Assembly: GCA_964528035.1 (NCBI GenBank)
Contig: CAZGQY010000027.1
Coordinates: 1 to 31,266, forward strand
DNA from: CAZGQY01 sp964528035
Lineage (GTDB): Bacteria > Pseudomonadota > Gammaproteobacteria > Methylococcales > UBA1147
Direction: 5' to 3'
DNA: 31,266 nucleotides
The first letter of the stretch is position 1; each line of letters begins with the position of its first letter. The notes beneath the pieces were generated by a model that did not search any database, was not told where the DNA came from, and saw only the letters and a program-made list of their open reading frames with translations. Made by a program: the position numbers and the translations under genes. This document shows, one piece after another, positions 9,320 through 18,009 of this stretch.

Positions 9320-10003
9320 TTATTCACCTTTCTTTTTAGCGACTTTATTTCTCAGGTATACGGGTAGCGCGTCCTCAGCCGGTACAGCCTTACCATTGTC
9401 AAAACCATCGAGACCAAGACGGGCTACAGCGGCAGCCCTGGGGAAATATCCAAGCTCAACACTTGAAACTCGTTTGCCAAGTTTTTCAGTTAATTTTTCC
9501 TGGTAAGTGTCCCAGCCACTACCTATTCCGATTCCACAGGCATTATCCGCACATTCGATTCGATCTACGGGTGTCACGGTCTCTGGCTCTATCTGCTCGG
9601 CTAAACCTTGGACATTGCGATTACAAACACTCCAATAAACCTCTCCCATTCGCGCATCAATCGCTGTAAATACAGTATTGACATCGTTTCTATCCAGACA
9701 ATCCTGGCCTAATGCGGCTAAAGTCGACACAGGAATAACCGGCAAATCGGCCCCCAGCGCAGCACCCTGAATAACCCCTGCTGCAATGCGCAGCCCGGTA
9801 AAAGAACCTGGCCCACAGCCAAATGCCAGAGCATCCAATTGTTGCAGATCTTCACCGGCTTCATTGAGCAATGAATCCATCATCGCCAATATTAAACGAC
9901 TGTGCTGCCGTGGTTTCAGCTCATAGCGCTCGACAATATTTCCATCAATCGACAACGCAGCAGAACAGGCTTCGGTCGCTGTTTCTATAGCTAATATTTT
10001 CAT
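9320..10003 (-). CDS. tsaB: tRNA threonylcarbamoyladenosine biosynthesis protein TsaB
   Basis: TsaB is the scaffold partner of TsaD in making the t6A modification of ANN-decoding tRNAs. The start MKILAIETATEACSAAL and the block FGCGPGSFTGLRIAAG are hallmarks of the family, and 227 residues is the normal length. The ATG at 10003 overlaps the helicase stop as ATGA, showing translational coupling and ruling out the longer upstream start. The stop at 9320 is followed after one base by the multicopper oxidase ATG. Confidence 0.95.
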   Translation of the reverse strand: MKILAIETATEACSAALSIDGNIVERYELKPRQHSRLILAMMDSLLNEAGEDLQQLDALAFGCGPGSFTGLRIAAGVIQGAALGADLPVIPVSTLAALGQDCLDRNDVNTVFTAIDARMGEVYWSVCNRNVQGLAEQIEPETVTPVDRIECADNACGIGIGSGWDTYQEKLTEKLGKRVSSVELGYFPRAAAVARLGLDGFDNGKAVPAEDALPVYLRNKVAKKKGE

Positions 10004-11928
10004 TGGGTCGTCACTTCTGCCTCGCAAGCAAAAAATGATCGCACATCCTCCAGATTTCGTGTACGTTTCATCGCAGGCAGGCTATCGAGAAAAACCTGAC
10101 CATAGGATCGTTTTAGTAAGCGAGGATCACACAAAACAAACACACCCCGATCACTAATATCACGTATTAATCGCCCCACGCCCTGTTTCAGAGATATTGC
10201 TGCCATTGGTAGTTGAAAGTTATTAAAAGGATTTTGACCACGACTTTGTAAATTATCAAGTCGTGCCCGCATCACAGGATCTCGAGGCGATGCAAACGGT
10301 AACTTATCGATAATCACACAGGACAATGCGTCTCCTCGAACATCGACCCCTTCCCAAAAACTTGCAGTACCCAACAACACAGCATTTCCATGCGCCTTAA
10401 ATTCGTCTATGAGTATGGATTTAGGCCGAGTGCCCTGTACCAATAACGGATAATCCAGTCGGTCAACAAGAAGATCCGCTGATTCACGCAGGGCTCGATG
10501 ACTGGTAAACAAGAAGAAAGCCCGCCCTTTACTCGCCTGCAAAATTTCAATGGCGAGTTCAGCGACCTGCTTGACATAATCAGGTGCCGCCGGAACCGGT
10601 AGACCGCGGGGATGAAAAAACAAGGCCTGTTTCGGATAATCAAACGGACTGTCCCACAGTTTTTCGTTTACCGAATCCAAACCCAGAGTCCATTTAAAAT
10701 GATCAAATCGATTGGCAACAGTCAAGGTGGCAGAAGTATAGATCCAGGTCGACCCACGAACCTCGACAAGTTTCTGGAACTCCTCAGCTATTTCAAACGG
10801 AGTACGATTCAGACTAAATGTTCGTTTATGTGTCTCATACCAACGAATCCACTCACCTTGGTTGTCCTTGAGTAAGGCACTTAAATTACCGATAATTTCT
10901 TTACATCTTCGCAAACAGGACTCCAGACCCTTACCCCGTTGCGCAGCAGAATCCAGCACCTCGATCAAGGAAGATAAACGCGTGATAATCTCCTCTACTC
11001 CGGCTACGATATTTTTGTCACGCTCAATCTCCTGCCAGGCACCCCGCCTGACCGATTCACCAAACAACAACCTGGCCTCTTTTACAGATGCCAATAATGC
11101 ATCGGCACGATCCTTTAAATCCGGCATGTCCGGAGCATCCTTTGCAAATTCTACAACAACATCCTTACTTAGATCATTGATTTGACGGGCACTGACTGAA
11201 GCCCCCAGAAATCGAGAAGCAACATCGTAAAATTGGTGAGCTTCATCGACGATAATGACATCGGCTTCCGGTAAAAGCTCACCAAAACCATCGTCACGTA
11301 TTGACCAGTCCGCACAGAGTAGATGATGATTTACGACAAGAATTTCCGCTTCCTGAGCCCGGCGTCGGCTCTTCACCAGAAAGCAATCATTATATTCCGG
11401 ACATTCCTGACCCAGACAGTTATCTCCGGTAGAGGTCACCATAGGCCAGACGGAAGCAGATTCATCCACACTGGATACTTCAGAAATATCCCCTACTCGG
11501 GTTTTCCCGGCCCAGCGATTAATCCTGTTGATAGAAACAGCGTCTAATTTACTAAATCCGGATTCCGACTCCATAACGTTATTGAGTCGATAGCGACACA
11601 AATAGTTACTACGCCCTTTCAGCAAGGCGGCCTGAAACGGTACAGACAGTACCGAACGGATAGCCGGCAGGTCTTTATTAAATAATTGATCCTGTAAATT
11701 CTTTGTACCGGTGGAAACAATAACGCGATTGCCGGACAATATAGCAGGGATGAGATAAGCCAAAGTCTTACCGGTTCCGGTACCGGCTTCAGCGATTAAA
11801 TGTTGCCCGTTTTTAATAGCACGTGCAATCGCCTGTGCCATCTGCAATTGAGCCGGACGTGGATTATACCCGGATATTTTATTGGATAAGGGACCATCAG
11901 CAGAGAATATATTCTCTAATTCAAGCAT
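10000..11928 (-). CDS. yoaA: ATP-dependent DNA helicase, DinG/XPD family, YoaA type
   Basis: A superfamily 2 Fe-S helicase thought to act in replication-fork repair. Of 642 residues, it shows Walker A AGTGTGKT (48-55), DEAH (228-231), and four cysteines C111, C171, C176 and C182 between them in the Fe-S domain position. The C-terminal helicase motifs include GTASFWEGVDV and QGVGRLIRD. Length and adjacency to tsaB fit YoaA better than DinG. No strong ribosome-binding site is visible before the ATG. Its stop overlaps the tsaB start. Confidence 0.92.
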   Translation of the reverse strand: MLELENIFSADGPLSNKISGYNPRPAQLQMAQAIARAIKNGQHLIAEAGTGTGKTLAYLIPAILSGNRVIVSTGTKNLQDQLFNKDLPAIRSVLSVPFQAALLKGRSNYLCRYRLNNVMESESGFSKLDAVSINRINRWAGKTRVGDISEVSSVDESASVWPMVTSTGDNCLGQECPEYNDCFLVKSRRRAQEAEILVVNHHLLCADWSIRDDGFGELLPEADVIIVDEAHQFYDVASRFLGASVSARQINDLSKDVVVEFAKDAPDMPDLKDRADALLASVKEARLLFGESVRRGAWQEIERDKNIVAGVEEIITRLSSLIEVLDSAAQRGKGLESCLRRCKEIIGNLSALLKDNQGEWIRWYETHKRTFSLNRTPFEIAEEFQKLVEVRGSTWIYTSATLTVANRFDHFKWTLGLDSVNEKLWDSPFDYPKQALFFHPRGLPVPAAPDYVKQVAELAIEILQASKGRAFFLFTSHRALRESADLLVDRLDYPLLVQGTRPKSILIDEFKAHGNAVLLGTASFWEGVDVRGDALSCVIIDKLPFASPRDPVMRARLDNLQSRGQNPFNNFQLPMAAISLKQGVGRLIRDISDRGVFVLCDPRLLKRSYGQVFLDSLPAMKRTRNLEDVRSFFACEAEVTTQ

Positions 11929-11986
11929 GAATTGTCGTTATGACTCGCCAAAAACCAACCGGGTAGACAGACAATAAACCCATCAC

Positions 11987-12460
11987 TTAAAGCTCTCCGT
12001 CTCGTGTCCACATCAGATTGCCAATTATTCTAAATCGCGCAACAGACAGTGCGCCGCGTTTTTTCTGCGCAGGACTGGATTGATCAATATACTCCAGAAG
12101 TTCATCCCTGCTCGCTTCATAAATTTCATACGATTCGTAACTTTGATCAAGCAACACCAAGACCACACAATCCCACTGCTGATTAAGTTTTATCTGGCCG
12201 ATACGCTGACCGGATTTGCCTTCATCAAATATTGTCCTTCCCTTAATTTGAATTTTCCGGCCATCTTTATCGATGGCATCAAAGCCTTGCCCACTGTCTT
12301 CTGACAAAGTTAAATTTAATAATTGGGAAGCGTCGTAATTTGCAATTTCACTACTCATCCCCGGCAAAGTCTTACCGGTTGCCTGCTTGTATTCACTCGC
12401 AAGCTTACGTGCCTGAGATATCAGTTTATCGACCGAATATATCGGCACACTAAACTCCAT
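11987..12460 (-). CDS. hypothetical protein with a PD-(D/E)XK nuclease-like core
   Basis: A 157-residue protein with no signal peptide or membrane segment. SSEIANYDASQLLNL supplies a conserved-looking E38, GFDAID supplies D61 or D64, and KIQIKGR supplies Q71 and K73, followed by strands (WDCVVLVLLD). This Glu, Asp, Gln-x-Lys order is that of PD-(D/E)XK folds, so a DNA-binding or nuclease role is possible, though nothing proves catalysis. The ATG at 12460 is in-frame and clear. It lies 58 bases upstream of the helicase gene on the same strand, so they may be co-transcribed. I recognise no gene name. Confidence 0.65.
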   Translation of the reverse strand: MEFSVPIYSVDKLISQARKLASEYKQATGKTLPGMSSEIANYDASQLLNLTLSEDSGQGFDAIDKDGRKIQIKGRTIFDEGKSGQRIGQIKLNQQWDCVVLVLLDQSYESYEIYEASRDELLEYIDQSSPAQKKRGALSVARFRIIGNLMWTRDGEL

Positions 12461-12605
12461 AAGATCGGTTTGAATAGGGTCATTTTACCGAATCCACAGA
12501 CCAGCGGCCAGCCTCGCTAAAGATTCTTTGCAGAAAGCCTATCCATATCCATCGCTTATGTAGCATTTATATTTTTTCTACCTTGATTATTTGCTGTTGA
12601 AAACC

Positions 12606-13106
12606 CTATTGAACCCCAGATCCCTGGCCCAATAAGCGACGCGATTCCGTGATAATTACGGCGTTTTTTTTATTCAATTCACGATTCCCTGAAGCTAGAG
12701 AATCCGATTTTTTAGCCAAATCCAAAGCCAACCGGGGTTTGTGCTGCTGTAATCTAATTTCAGCCATTTTATGCCAAAGCAACGCATTTCTGGGCTGAAT
12801 CCGAATCGCCCGCTCCAGAGTCACCACTGCCGAATCCAATTCGCCACCACGACGCTGACTGTCAGCCTGCCCCTGTAAGGCGAGTACAGCCGGTGGGGAT
12901 GCTTTTGGTGCCGCCCGACGGATATTTGCTTGTTTCGGTACTCTAATTTTTGGCTGTTTTTTGACAGGCCTGGTGGTGGCTATTGGTGGTTTAATTTGTT
13001 TTGTTGGTGGTTTTTTTACCGGGAGAGAATAATACCGATATGCTGAACACCCATTGAAAACCAATAAAATACATAGGGCACATACGACTGAATAATTTCT
13101 TCTCAT
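12606..13106 (-). CDS. lpoP: TPR-containing outer-membrane lipoprotein, LpoP-like PBP1b activator
   Basis: The 166-residue product begins with a lipoprotein signal (LLVFNGC, lipidated Cys20). A Pro/Lys-rich, probably disordered linker follows (about 30-70), then one or two tetratricopeptide repeats (about 75-130, including ELDSAVVTLERAIRIQPRN). In Pseudomonas and Acinetobacter, LpoP is a TPR lipoprotein encoded beside the PBP1b gene that stimulates the synthase from the outer membrane. The same architecture and position directly downstream of mrcB (103 bases) support that assignment here. The ribosome-binding site is weak (AAAGAA). Sequence similarity itself could not be tested. Confidence 0.7.
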   Translation of the reverse strand: MRRNYSVVCALCILLVFNGCSAYRYYSLPVKKPPTKQIKPPIATTRPVKKQPKIRVPKQANIRRAAPKASPPAVLALQGQADSQRRGGELDSAVVTLERAIRIQPRNALLWHKMAEIRLQQHKPRLALDLAKKSDSLASGNRELNKKNAVIITESRRLLGQGSGVQ

Positions 13107-13209
13107 ATTTTCTTTATTATCAACAACGCGGACAGGCGGCTATCGGCTGTCTACATCCATCATTCCAAAGTTTTCGGAATATTAGCTCTATCCCCAAAAA
13201 CAGACTAAA

Positions 13210-15537
13210 TTAAAACCAGTCTTCGTACCAACCATCGAACTCCCTCTGCTGCCACCCTATACAGGGTGCACTATCGAGCGGAGCCGAACCCCGTATAAAC
13301 GGGTATTCTACCGCATCATGACAACTATTATTCGCCCGTAAGCCAGATTGTTGATCAATTAATACCCATTCAATCGTATCAGGTGGGATTAAATCCAGTG
13401 GCCTGGCACTCACCTTACTCATGAGCTTTGTCCAGACCTTTAATGCTCCTGAACTTCCAGTCAGACCCATCGGCTTATTGTCATCTCGTCCTATCCAGAC
13501 AACGCTTAGATAATCTCCAGTAAATCCCGCAAACCAACTGTCTCGTAAACCATTTGTCGTACCTGTCTTACCCGCGACATTATGATTGTCAGGTAATACC
13601 GAATAAACAGACTTTCCGGTTCCATTACGCATAACTTCCTGAAGAATAGCATTGGTAAGGAACACCGCTCCGGGATCTATTGTCTGACGAATGGTCAGCG
13701 GATAACGTTGTAACGGGGTTCCGTCGTGAGCAATAACCGAACGTATCGCACGCAAGGGCGTCATGAATCCATCCCCCGCAAGGGTCTGATACATTTGGGT
13801 CACTTCCAGTGGTGATAATTCGATTGCGCCCAATAAAATCGACGGATATCGATTTATTTCACTTTGGATACCCATATTTTCCAGGGTCTTAATCACATGC
13901 GCGACCCCCAGATCCATTCCCAGACGTACGGTTGCCAGATTGTATGACTTCGCCAGGGCTTTATGCAATGGCACCCGACCATGCTCCTTACGATCAAAAT
14001 TCTTCGGCGACCAAACCTGACCACCCGTTTTCATTCGAATAGTTGAGTCATCAAGAGGTGTCACAATGGTATAGTCGCGCGGCTTATTCAACGCCGTCAA
14101 ATAAACCGCCGGCTTGGCCAGAGACCCAATCATACGTCGAATATCCACGGCTCTGTTTAGTCCGGCAAAGCGAGCATCACGTCCACCAAGCAGTGCCACG
14201 ATTTCACCCCCTTCACGCTGCGTCACTACCGTAGCAATCTGTAACTTATTGACATTCTTTCGTTTTTCTAACTGTTTAATCGTTTTCTCGGCGCTCGCTT
14301 CAAGAGTTTGCTGCACCGATAGATCCAGTGTTGTTAATATTGTCAAGCCCTCTGAGGTTAAATCCTCGTAGGGATATTGCTCTTTTAGCTGGCGGCGTAC
14401 CAAATTCATAAAAGCCGGATAACGAGTGGTCACTCGCCTTCCGCGTCGGCTGACATCCAAATCCTTGCTTTTTGCTGCACTGACCTGTTGTGGGGTGATG
14501 AAATCCTGGCTACGCATTTTGTCGATAACCTGATTTCTACGCTTCTTAGCTCGGTCGGGAGAACGCCTGGGATCATAGTACGAAGCACCTCTTAGCAAAG
14601 CGACCAGTAATGCAGTATGCTGTAGCTTCAGATCTGCCAGCGAACGATCAAAATAAAAACGGCTGGCCAAACCAAAACCATGGATGGCCCTGGCTCCCTC
14701 CTGGCCCAGGTAAATTTCGTTCAAATAGGCTTCAAGAATTTCGTCTTTCGAATAACGCAGTTCCAAGATCACTGCCATCACGGCTTCATTAATTTTGCGC
14801 CACAAACTGCGCTCCGAATTCAGATAAAAATTCTTGACCAACTGTTGGGTAATGGTACTGCCACCCTGTACCACACCACCCGCTCGAATATTCGCCCATA
14901 AGGCCCGCGCAACACCTCGCAGCGAAACCCCAAAATGGTCGTAGAAGTCACGATCTTCAGTAGCCAACAAAGCGTCGATCAATTGCTTTGGCACCTGGTC
15001 TAACCTGACAAGTATTCGATCCTCGTTATGGCTTGGGTTAAAACTACCAATCTGCACAGGATCCATACGGAGAATGGCAAGATCTTTGGAATTTTTCAGA
15101 TCACGCATCGCCACCACGCCACGTGACGAAAAGTTAATCTGCGCGACACGACTCTCCTGTTGCTTATCCCAAAATCTAAAAGACCGTGTCTTAACCATAA
15201 AACGTCGACCACTTTGAAGGTAGGTACCCTCGGCAGCCAGATCCGGATCCTTTCTATATCGAAGCTGACCCAGCAATTTCTTAAATCTGTCGGAACCAAT
15301 ATTGACACCTACATAAATTTCAGTCGGTTTGGCGTAGACTCTTGCAGGCAGAGACCATCGTTTACCCTCGAACAGATCCCGAACCGTATAATCCAGATAA
15401 CCAATATAAGTCAGAGCAACAAATGAGATAGTGACCAAAATCCATATAAAAACAAATTTCGGATAACCCCGCCAATATCTGGATTTAGTCTTTTTTAGGA
15501 CTCTTTTTTTTCGTTTTGTAGTTGGTTTTCTTTTCAT
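13210..15537 (-). CDS. mrcB: penicillin-binding protein 1B, bifunctional peptidoglycan synthase
   Basis: It polymerises lipid II and cross-links the glycan strands in the periplasm. The 775-residue protein has a short basic cytoplasmic tail, one membrane helix (about 27-48), a UB2H-like domain (about 60-125), and a GT51 glycosyltransferase domain with catalytic E194 in LLATEDRDFYDHFG and GGSTITQQLVKN. The transpeptidase domain has S472-LAK475, S531YN533 and K657TGT660. The ATG at 15537 is preferred to an upstream TTG (15591) because it gives the usual short basic tail; neither has a strong ribosome-binding site. The UB2H-like domain is the part that contacts lipoprotein activators in E. coli, in keeping with the lpoP-like gene downstream. 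Confidence 0.95.
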   Translation of the reverse strand: MKRKPTTKRKKRVLKKTKSRYWRGYPKFVFIWILVTISFVALTYIGYLDYTVRDLFEGKRWSLPARVYAKPTEIYVGVNIGSDRFKKLLGQLRYRKDPDLAAEGTYLQSGRRFMVKTRSFRFWDKQQESRVAQINFSSRGVVAMRDLKNSKDLAILRMDPVQIGSFNPSHNEDRILVRLDQVPKQLIDALLATEDRDFYDHFGVSLRGVARALWANIRAGGVVQGGSTITQQLVKNFYLNSERSLWRKINEAVMAVILELRYSKDEILEAYLNEIYLGQEGARAIHGFGLASRFYFDRSLADLKLQHTALLVALLRGASYYDPRRSPDRAKKRRNQVIDKMRSQDFITPQQVSAAKSKDLDVSRRGRRVTTRYPAFMNLVRRQLKEQYPYEDLTSEGLTILTTLDLSVQQTLEASAEKTIKQLEKRKNVNKLQIATVVTQREGGEIVALLGGRDARFAGLNRAVDIRRMIGSLAKPAVYLTALNKPRDYTIVTPLDDSTIRMKTGGQVWSPKNFDRKEHGRVPLHKALAKSYNLATVRLGMDLGVAHVIKTLENMGIQSEINRYPSILLGAIELSPLEVTQMYQTLAGDGFMTPLRAIRSVIAHDGTPLQRYPLTIRQTIDPGAVFLTNAILQEVMRNGTGKSVYSVLPDNHNVAGKTGTTNGLRDSWFAGFTGDYLSVVWIGRDDNKPMGLTGSSGALKVWTKLMSKVSARPLDLIPPDTIEWVLIDQQSGLRANNSCHDAVEYPFIRGSAPLDSAPCIGWQQREFDGWYEDWF

Positions 15538-16251
15538 GATTACAATGAAATTTGCAGATTCAGAATTATCCCTGAAGACTCTAAGCTGCAATAAATAATT
15601 TGAATAAAGCTGTTTAGCGATTATTTTACGCTAAAACATTGGCGGATTACCCTCGCTCGAAAAAATGTGGCGTAGATAAAATATGTTCTATTTTCACATT
15701 AATTTCTGCGTATAAATCCAGATGGTCGTGTGACAAATAGGGTAACTACCGCAACATAGCAAAATTGTAACCACCTGCCTCATGATCAGGACTATTATCG
15801 GACAATGTATTAGGCAATCGGTTCGTAATGTTTGTAGGAAAGACGCAAGCGATTCTTCCCCAGACATTTGATCCAGAAAAATAATGGCAATACCTGTCCA
15901 AATCACTCACCAGGCGAAAATTAATGCAATGAGTTCGGGAGACAGACCACCAGGCAGCATGACATCGACCATTTCCTGACGTAACTGGGTTATTGGAAAA
16001 ATGCCCGTATAAAAGACGAAAAGCGGTCTATAAAGAGTGTGCGATTATATTGTTAACAATTGAAAATTTGATGCATCAATGGTACTCAGCAACCGCAAAG
16101 CGGTTAAGTTCAACAAATGAATAACGACAACTGCGGCTATTGACAAGGCTATTCAGCTTGCCCCGGGTCACTTTTGACCAAAGGATATTGACCTGCGATC
16201 ACGTAAAATCGATTTACTAACCGAAAAGATTCCTTTTGCTGTTTCGCTCAA
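15538..16251. other. 714-base stretch without a convincing gene
   Basis: On the minus strand one frame stays open from 16044 to 15694 apart from a single TGA at 15909-15907. It includes PITQLRQEMVDVMLPGGL and SPELIALIFAW before the stop, and WTGIAIIFLDQMSGEESL after it. This could be a decayed small hydrophobic protein. No start codon with a ribosome-binding site is visible. The mrcB promoter should also lie in this stretch, but I see no clear match. Confidence 0.4.
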
Positions 16252-16677
16252 TCAATTTGATTTAGCTTGTCGCAATTCATAATCATGGGTTATTTTCACA
16301 CTACCGGCCAACATAATCGAAGCGGAACAATATTTCTCAGCCGATAATTCAACCGCTCTTTTTACCGCCGACTCTTTTAAATCATGGCCAGTAACAATAA
16401 AATGCACATGGATGCTACTGAAAACTTTGGGTACAGTATCCACCCGTTCGGCTTCAACCTCCACTTCACAGTCTGTCACGGAATGACGTCCTTTTTGCAG
16501 AATATGAATAACATCGAATGTAGTACAGCCACCCAGCCCCAACAACAACATCTCCATTGGCCGCGGTCCGAGATTTCTCCCACCGTTTTCTGGCGGACCA
16601 TCCATTACCACAACGTGGCCACTTCCCGATTCCCCCAAAAACAGGGCATTTTCAACCCATTTTATGCGCGTTTTCAT
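16252..16677 (-). CDS. OsmC family protein, YhfA-like
   Basis: OsmC/Ohr-fold proteins are dimeric and often reduce organic hydroperoxides through two cysteines. The 141-residue product has LLLGLGGCTTFDVIHIL (C51) and AEKYCSASIM (C117), the two expected cysteine positions. The second sits in the looser context seen in YhfA-type members rather than true Ohr. It is divergent from the crp-like gene across 324 bases, the same arrangement as yhfA-crp in enteric bacteria, which supports orthology. The function of YhfA-type proteins is not well established. Confidence 0.85.
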   Translation of the reverse strand: MKTRIKWVENALFLGESGSGHVVVMDGPPENGGRNLGPRPMEMLLLGLGGCTTFDVIHILQKGRHSVTDCEVEVEAERVDTVPKVFSSIHVHFIVTGHDLKESAVKRAVELSAEKYCSASIMLAGSVKITHDYELRQAKSN

Positions 16678-17001
16678 TTGCCTGTCCGATAAAAATTGGC
16701 ATAGCTTATCATATAGCGATACTGCTCCGAACTAATCTTTTAAGACGGTTCTATTCCATTGCTGCCCAGATCTATTCCACAACTTAGCTGGCCGGAGTCC
16801 CGCTCATAGAAGGTTTGCAAAAGCTAAACATCTTGTCCCAGTATGCAATTGAGCGACTTGCATTTGGATAATTTCTGAATAACCATCAAGCCTCGAAATA
16901 TTTTAAAAAACTGTGACCCAATCCTAAAAATCACCTGCTTTGAAATTATTTTCTGTCAGGCTGCTAGACTTATACCACGAAGATATTTTCGAGGACATTG
17001 T
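16678..17001. promoter_or_regulatory. divergent promoter region between the OsmC-family and crp-like genes
   Basis: 324 bases without a gene. TTGAAA (16940-16945) upstream of TAGACTTATA (16965-16974) could form a weak promoter for the crp-like gene, though the spacing is poor. I see no TGTGA-N6-TCACA CRP site. GAGGA at 16991-16995 is the ribosome-binding site for the GTG start at 17002. Confidence 0.35.
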
Positions 17002-17655
17002 GTGTTAATTGCTAATTCAAAAACTCTTACGGATGAGGCGATACAAGCCTTCCTCCACTTTTGTCACAAAAGACGCTACCCTCGGAACCATGAAATACTC
17101 GTTCCTGGTGATGCCGGCGACAAACTGTACTATATCGTTGAAGGCTCGGTATCGATTACCATGAGGGATATGGATAACCATGAAATCGTACTTGCATATT
17201 TGAATAAAGGCGATTTTATTGGAGAAATCGGCATCTTTTATGGAAATAATACGCTTAAGGTAACAGTACGAACTCGCGCTGATTGTGTACTCGCTGAAAT
17301 AAGTTTTCCGCGCTTTCAAAAAATATTGCGCTCAGAAATGGCGGCCCATGCGGTCGATATTTTATTTGCACTCGGTGGACAACTGGCTACCCGGCTCCTG
17401 CAAACCAGCCGCAAAGTTGGCCAACTGGCTTTTCTGGATGTTACAGGTCGAATAGCAAAAACACTGATAGATCTATGTAAAGAACCCGACGCCATGACCC
17501 ACCCCGATGGCATGCAAATTAGAATTACACGGCAGGAAATTGGCCGTATTGTGGGTTGTTCCAGAGAAATGGCCGGTCGTGTTCTGAAAGATCTGGAGGC
17601 TGAAGGATTGATATCAGCAAAAGGTAAAACAATTGTGGTATTCGGGACACGCTAA
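17002..17655 (+). CDS. crp: CRP/Clp/Vfr-type global transcription regulator
   Basis: The 217-residue protein starts at GTG with GAGGA six bases upstream. The cyclic-nucleotide beta-roll covers about 15-110 (GDKLYYIVEGSVSI, GDFIGEIGIF), the dimer helix about 112-138, and the helix-turn-helix about 175-197 (ITRQEIGRIVGCSREMAGRV), close to CRP and even closer to Xanthomonas Clp in the EMAGRVLKDL part. In the phosphate-binding loop, E75 (CRP Glu72) and T135/S136 (CRP Thr127/Ser128) are kept. By my alignment, CRP Arg82 and Ser83 are replaced by L85 and K86. Arg82 binds the cAMP phosphate in CRP, so this protein may respond to another ligand or none. Orthology by position is supported by the OsmC-family neighbour. 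Confidence 0.88.
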   Translation: MLIANSKTLTDEAIQAFLHFCHKRRYPRNHEILVPGDAGDKLYYIVEGSVSITMRDMDNHEIVLAYLNKGDFIGEIGIFYGNNTLKVTVRTRADCVLAEISFPRFQKILRSEMAAHAVDILFALGGQLATRLLQTSRKVGQLAFLDVTGRIAKTLIDLCKEPDAMTHPDGMQIRITRQEIGRIVGCSREMAGRVLKDLEAEGLISAKGKTIVVFGTR

Positions 17656-17693
17656 AAGTCACGAAAAAGAATCCCGCACTAAAAAACAGGTAT

Positions 17694-17701
17694 TTACTCA
17701 G
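17694..17701. repeat. left outer arm around the structured repeat
   Basis: TTACTCAG here is the exact reverse complement of CTGAGTAA at 17833-17840, so the pair encloses the structured repeat at 17719-17815. It may mark the outer limit of the element. Confidence 0.4.
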
Positions 17702-17718
17702 CAATTTTCGTAGTCAGC

Positions 17719-17815
17719 GTGCAAGGCATTGATTGTTCGGGACGCGTGAATACATCCGTGTAAGCTCTGCTGCAACGTCCTTGTTGCAGAAGCCCAAATA
17801 ATCAATGCCTTGCAC
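17719..17815. repeat. structured repeat, copy A (long inverted arms enclosing two hairpins)
   Basis: The outer arms GTGCAAGGCATTGATT (17719-17734) and AATCAATGCCTTGCAC (17800-17815) pair perfectly and extend to 23 bases with two mismatches. Inside are TACA-TCCG-TGTA (17751-17762) and, seven bases later, CTGCAAC-GTCCTT-GTTGCAG (17770-17789). The same internal plan occurs at 25657-25762 with different arm sequences. No protein is encoded. It is probably a miniature, REP/MITE-like element. Confidence 0.75.
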
Positions 17816-17823
17816 CTTTAGTA

Positions 17824-17842
17824 AATTACTCACTGAGTAATT
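17824..17842. repeat. 19-base palindrome
   Basis: AATTACTCA and TGAGTAATT flank a single central C. It lies just outside structured repeat copy A and contains the right outer arm. It could be part of that element or a regulator site. Confidence 0.45.
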
Positions 17843-17918
17843 GCAAAAACAGAAGCCTAAGGCCTATATTTTTCCCTAAGTCTTCGTTAACTTTTTTTCA
17901 TAGGCGTAATTGGGCATC

Positions 17919-17963
17919 CACAACATCCTTGTTGCAACCACGCTAAAAATCAATGCTTTACAC
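17919..17963. repeat. decayed right half of the structured repeat
   Basis: CAACATCCTTGTTG (17921-17934) resembles the second hairpin of copy A. AATCAATGCTTTACAC (17948-17963) matches copy A's right arm at 14 of 16 positions, in the same orientation and at similar spacing. The left half is not recognisable. Confidence 0.6.
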
Positions 17964-18009
17964 TTTCTTATAAAAATGCCAATCGTTAATTACTAAGGAT
18001 GCAATCCGA

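Noticed and set aside
15481..15591. Upstream TTG start for PBP1b
   Set aside because: The ATG at 15537 gives the normal short basic cytoplasmic tail; the added residues have no support.
17719..17815. Structured repeats as integron attC sites or a CRISPR array
   Set aside because: No integrase, no gene cassettes, no regular spacer array; the hairpin plan does not match either.
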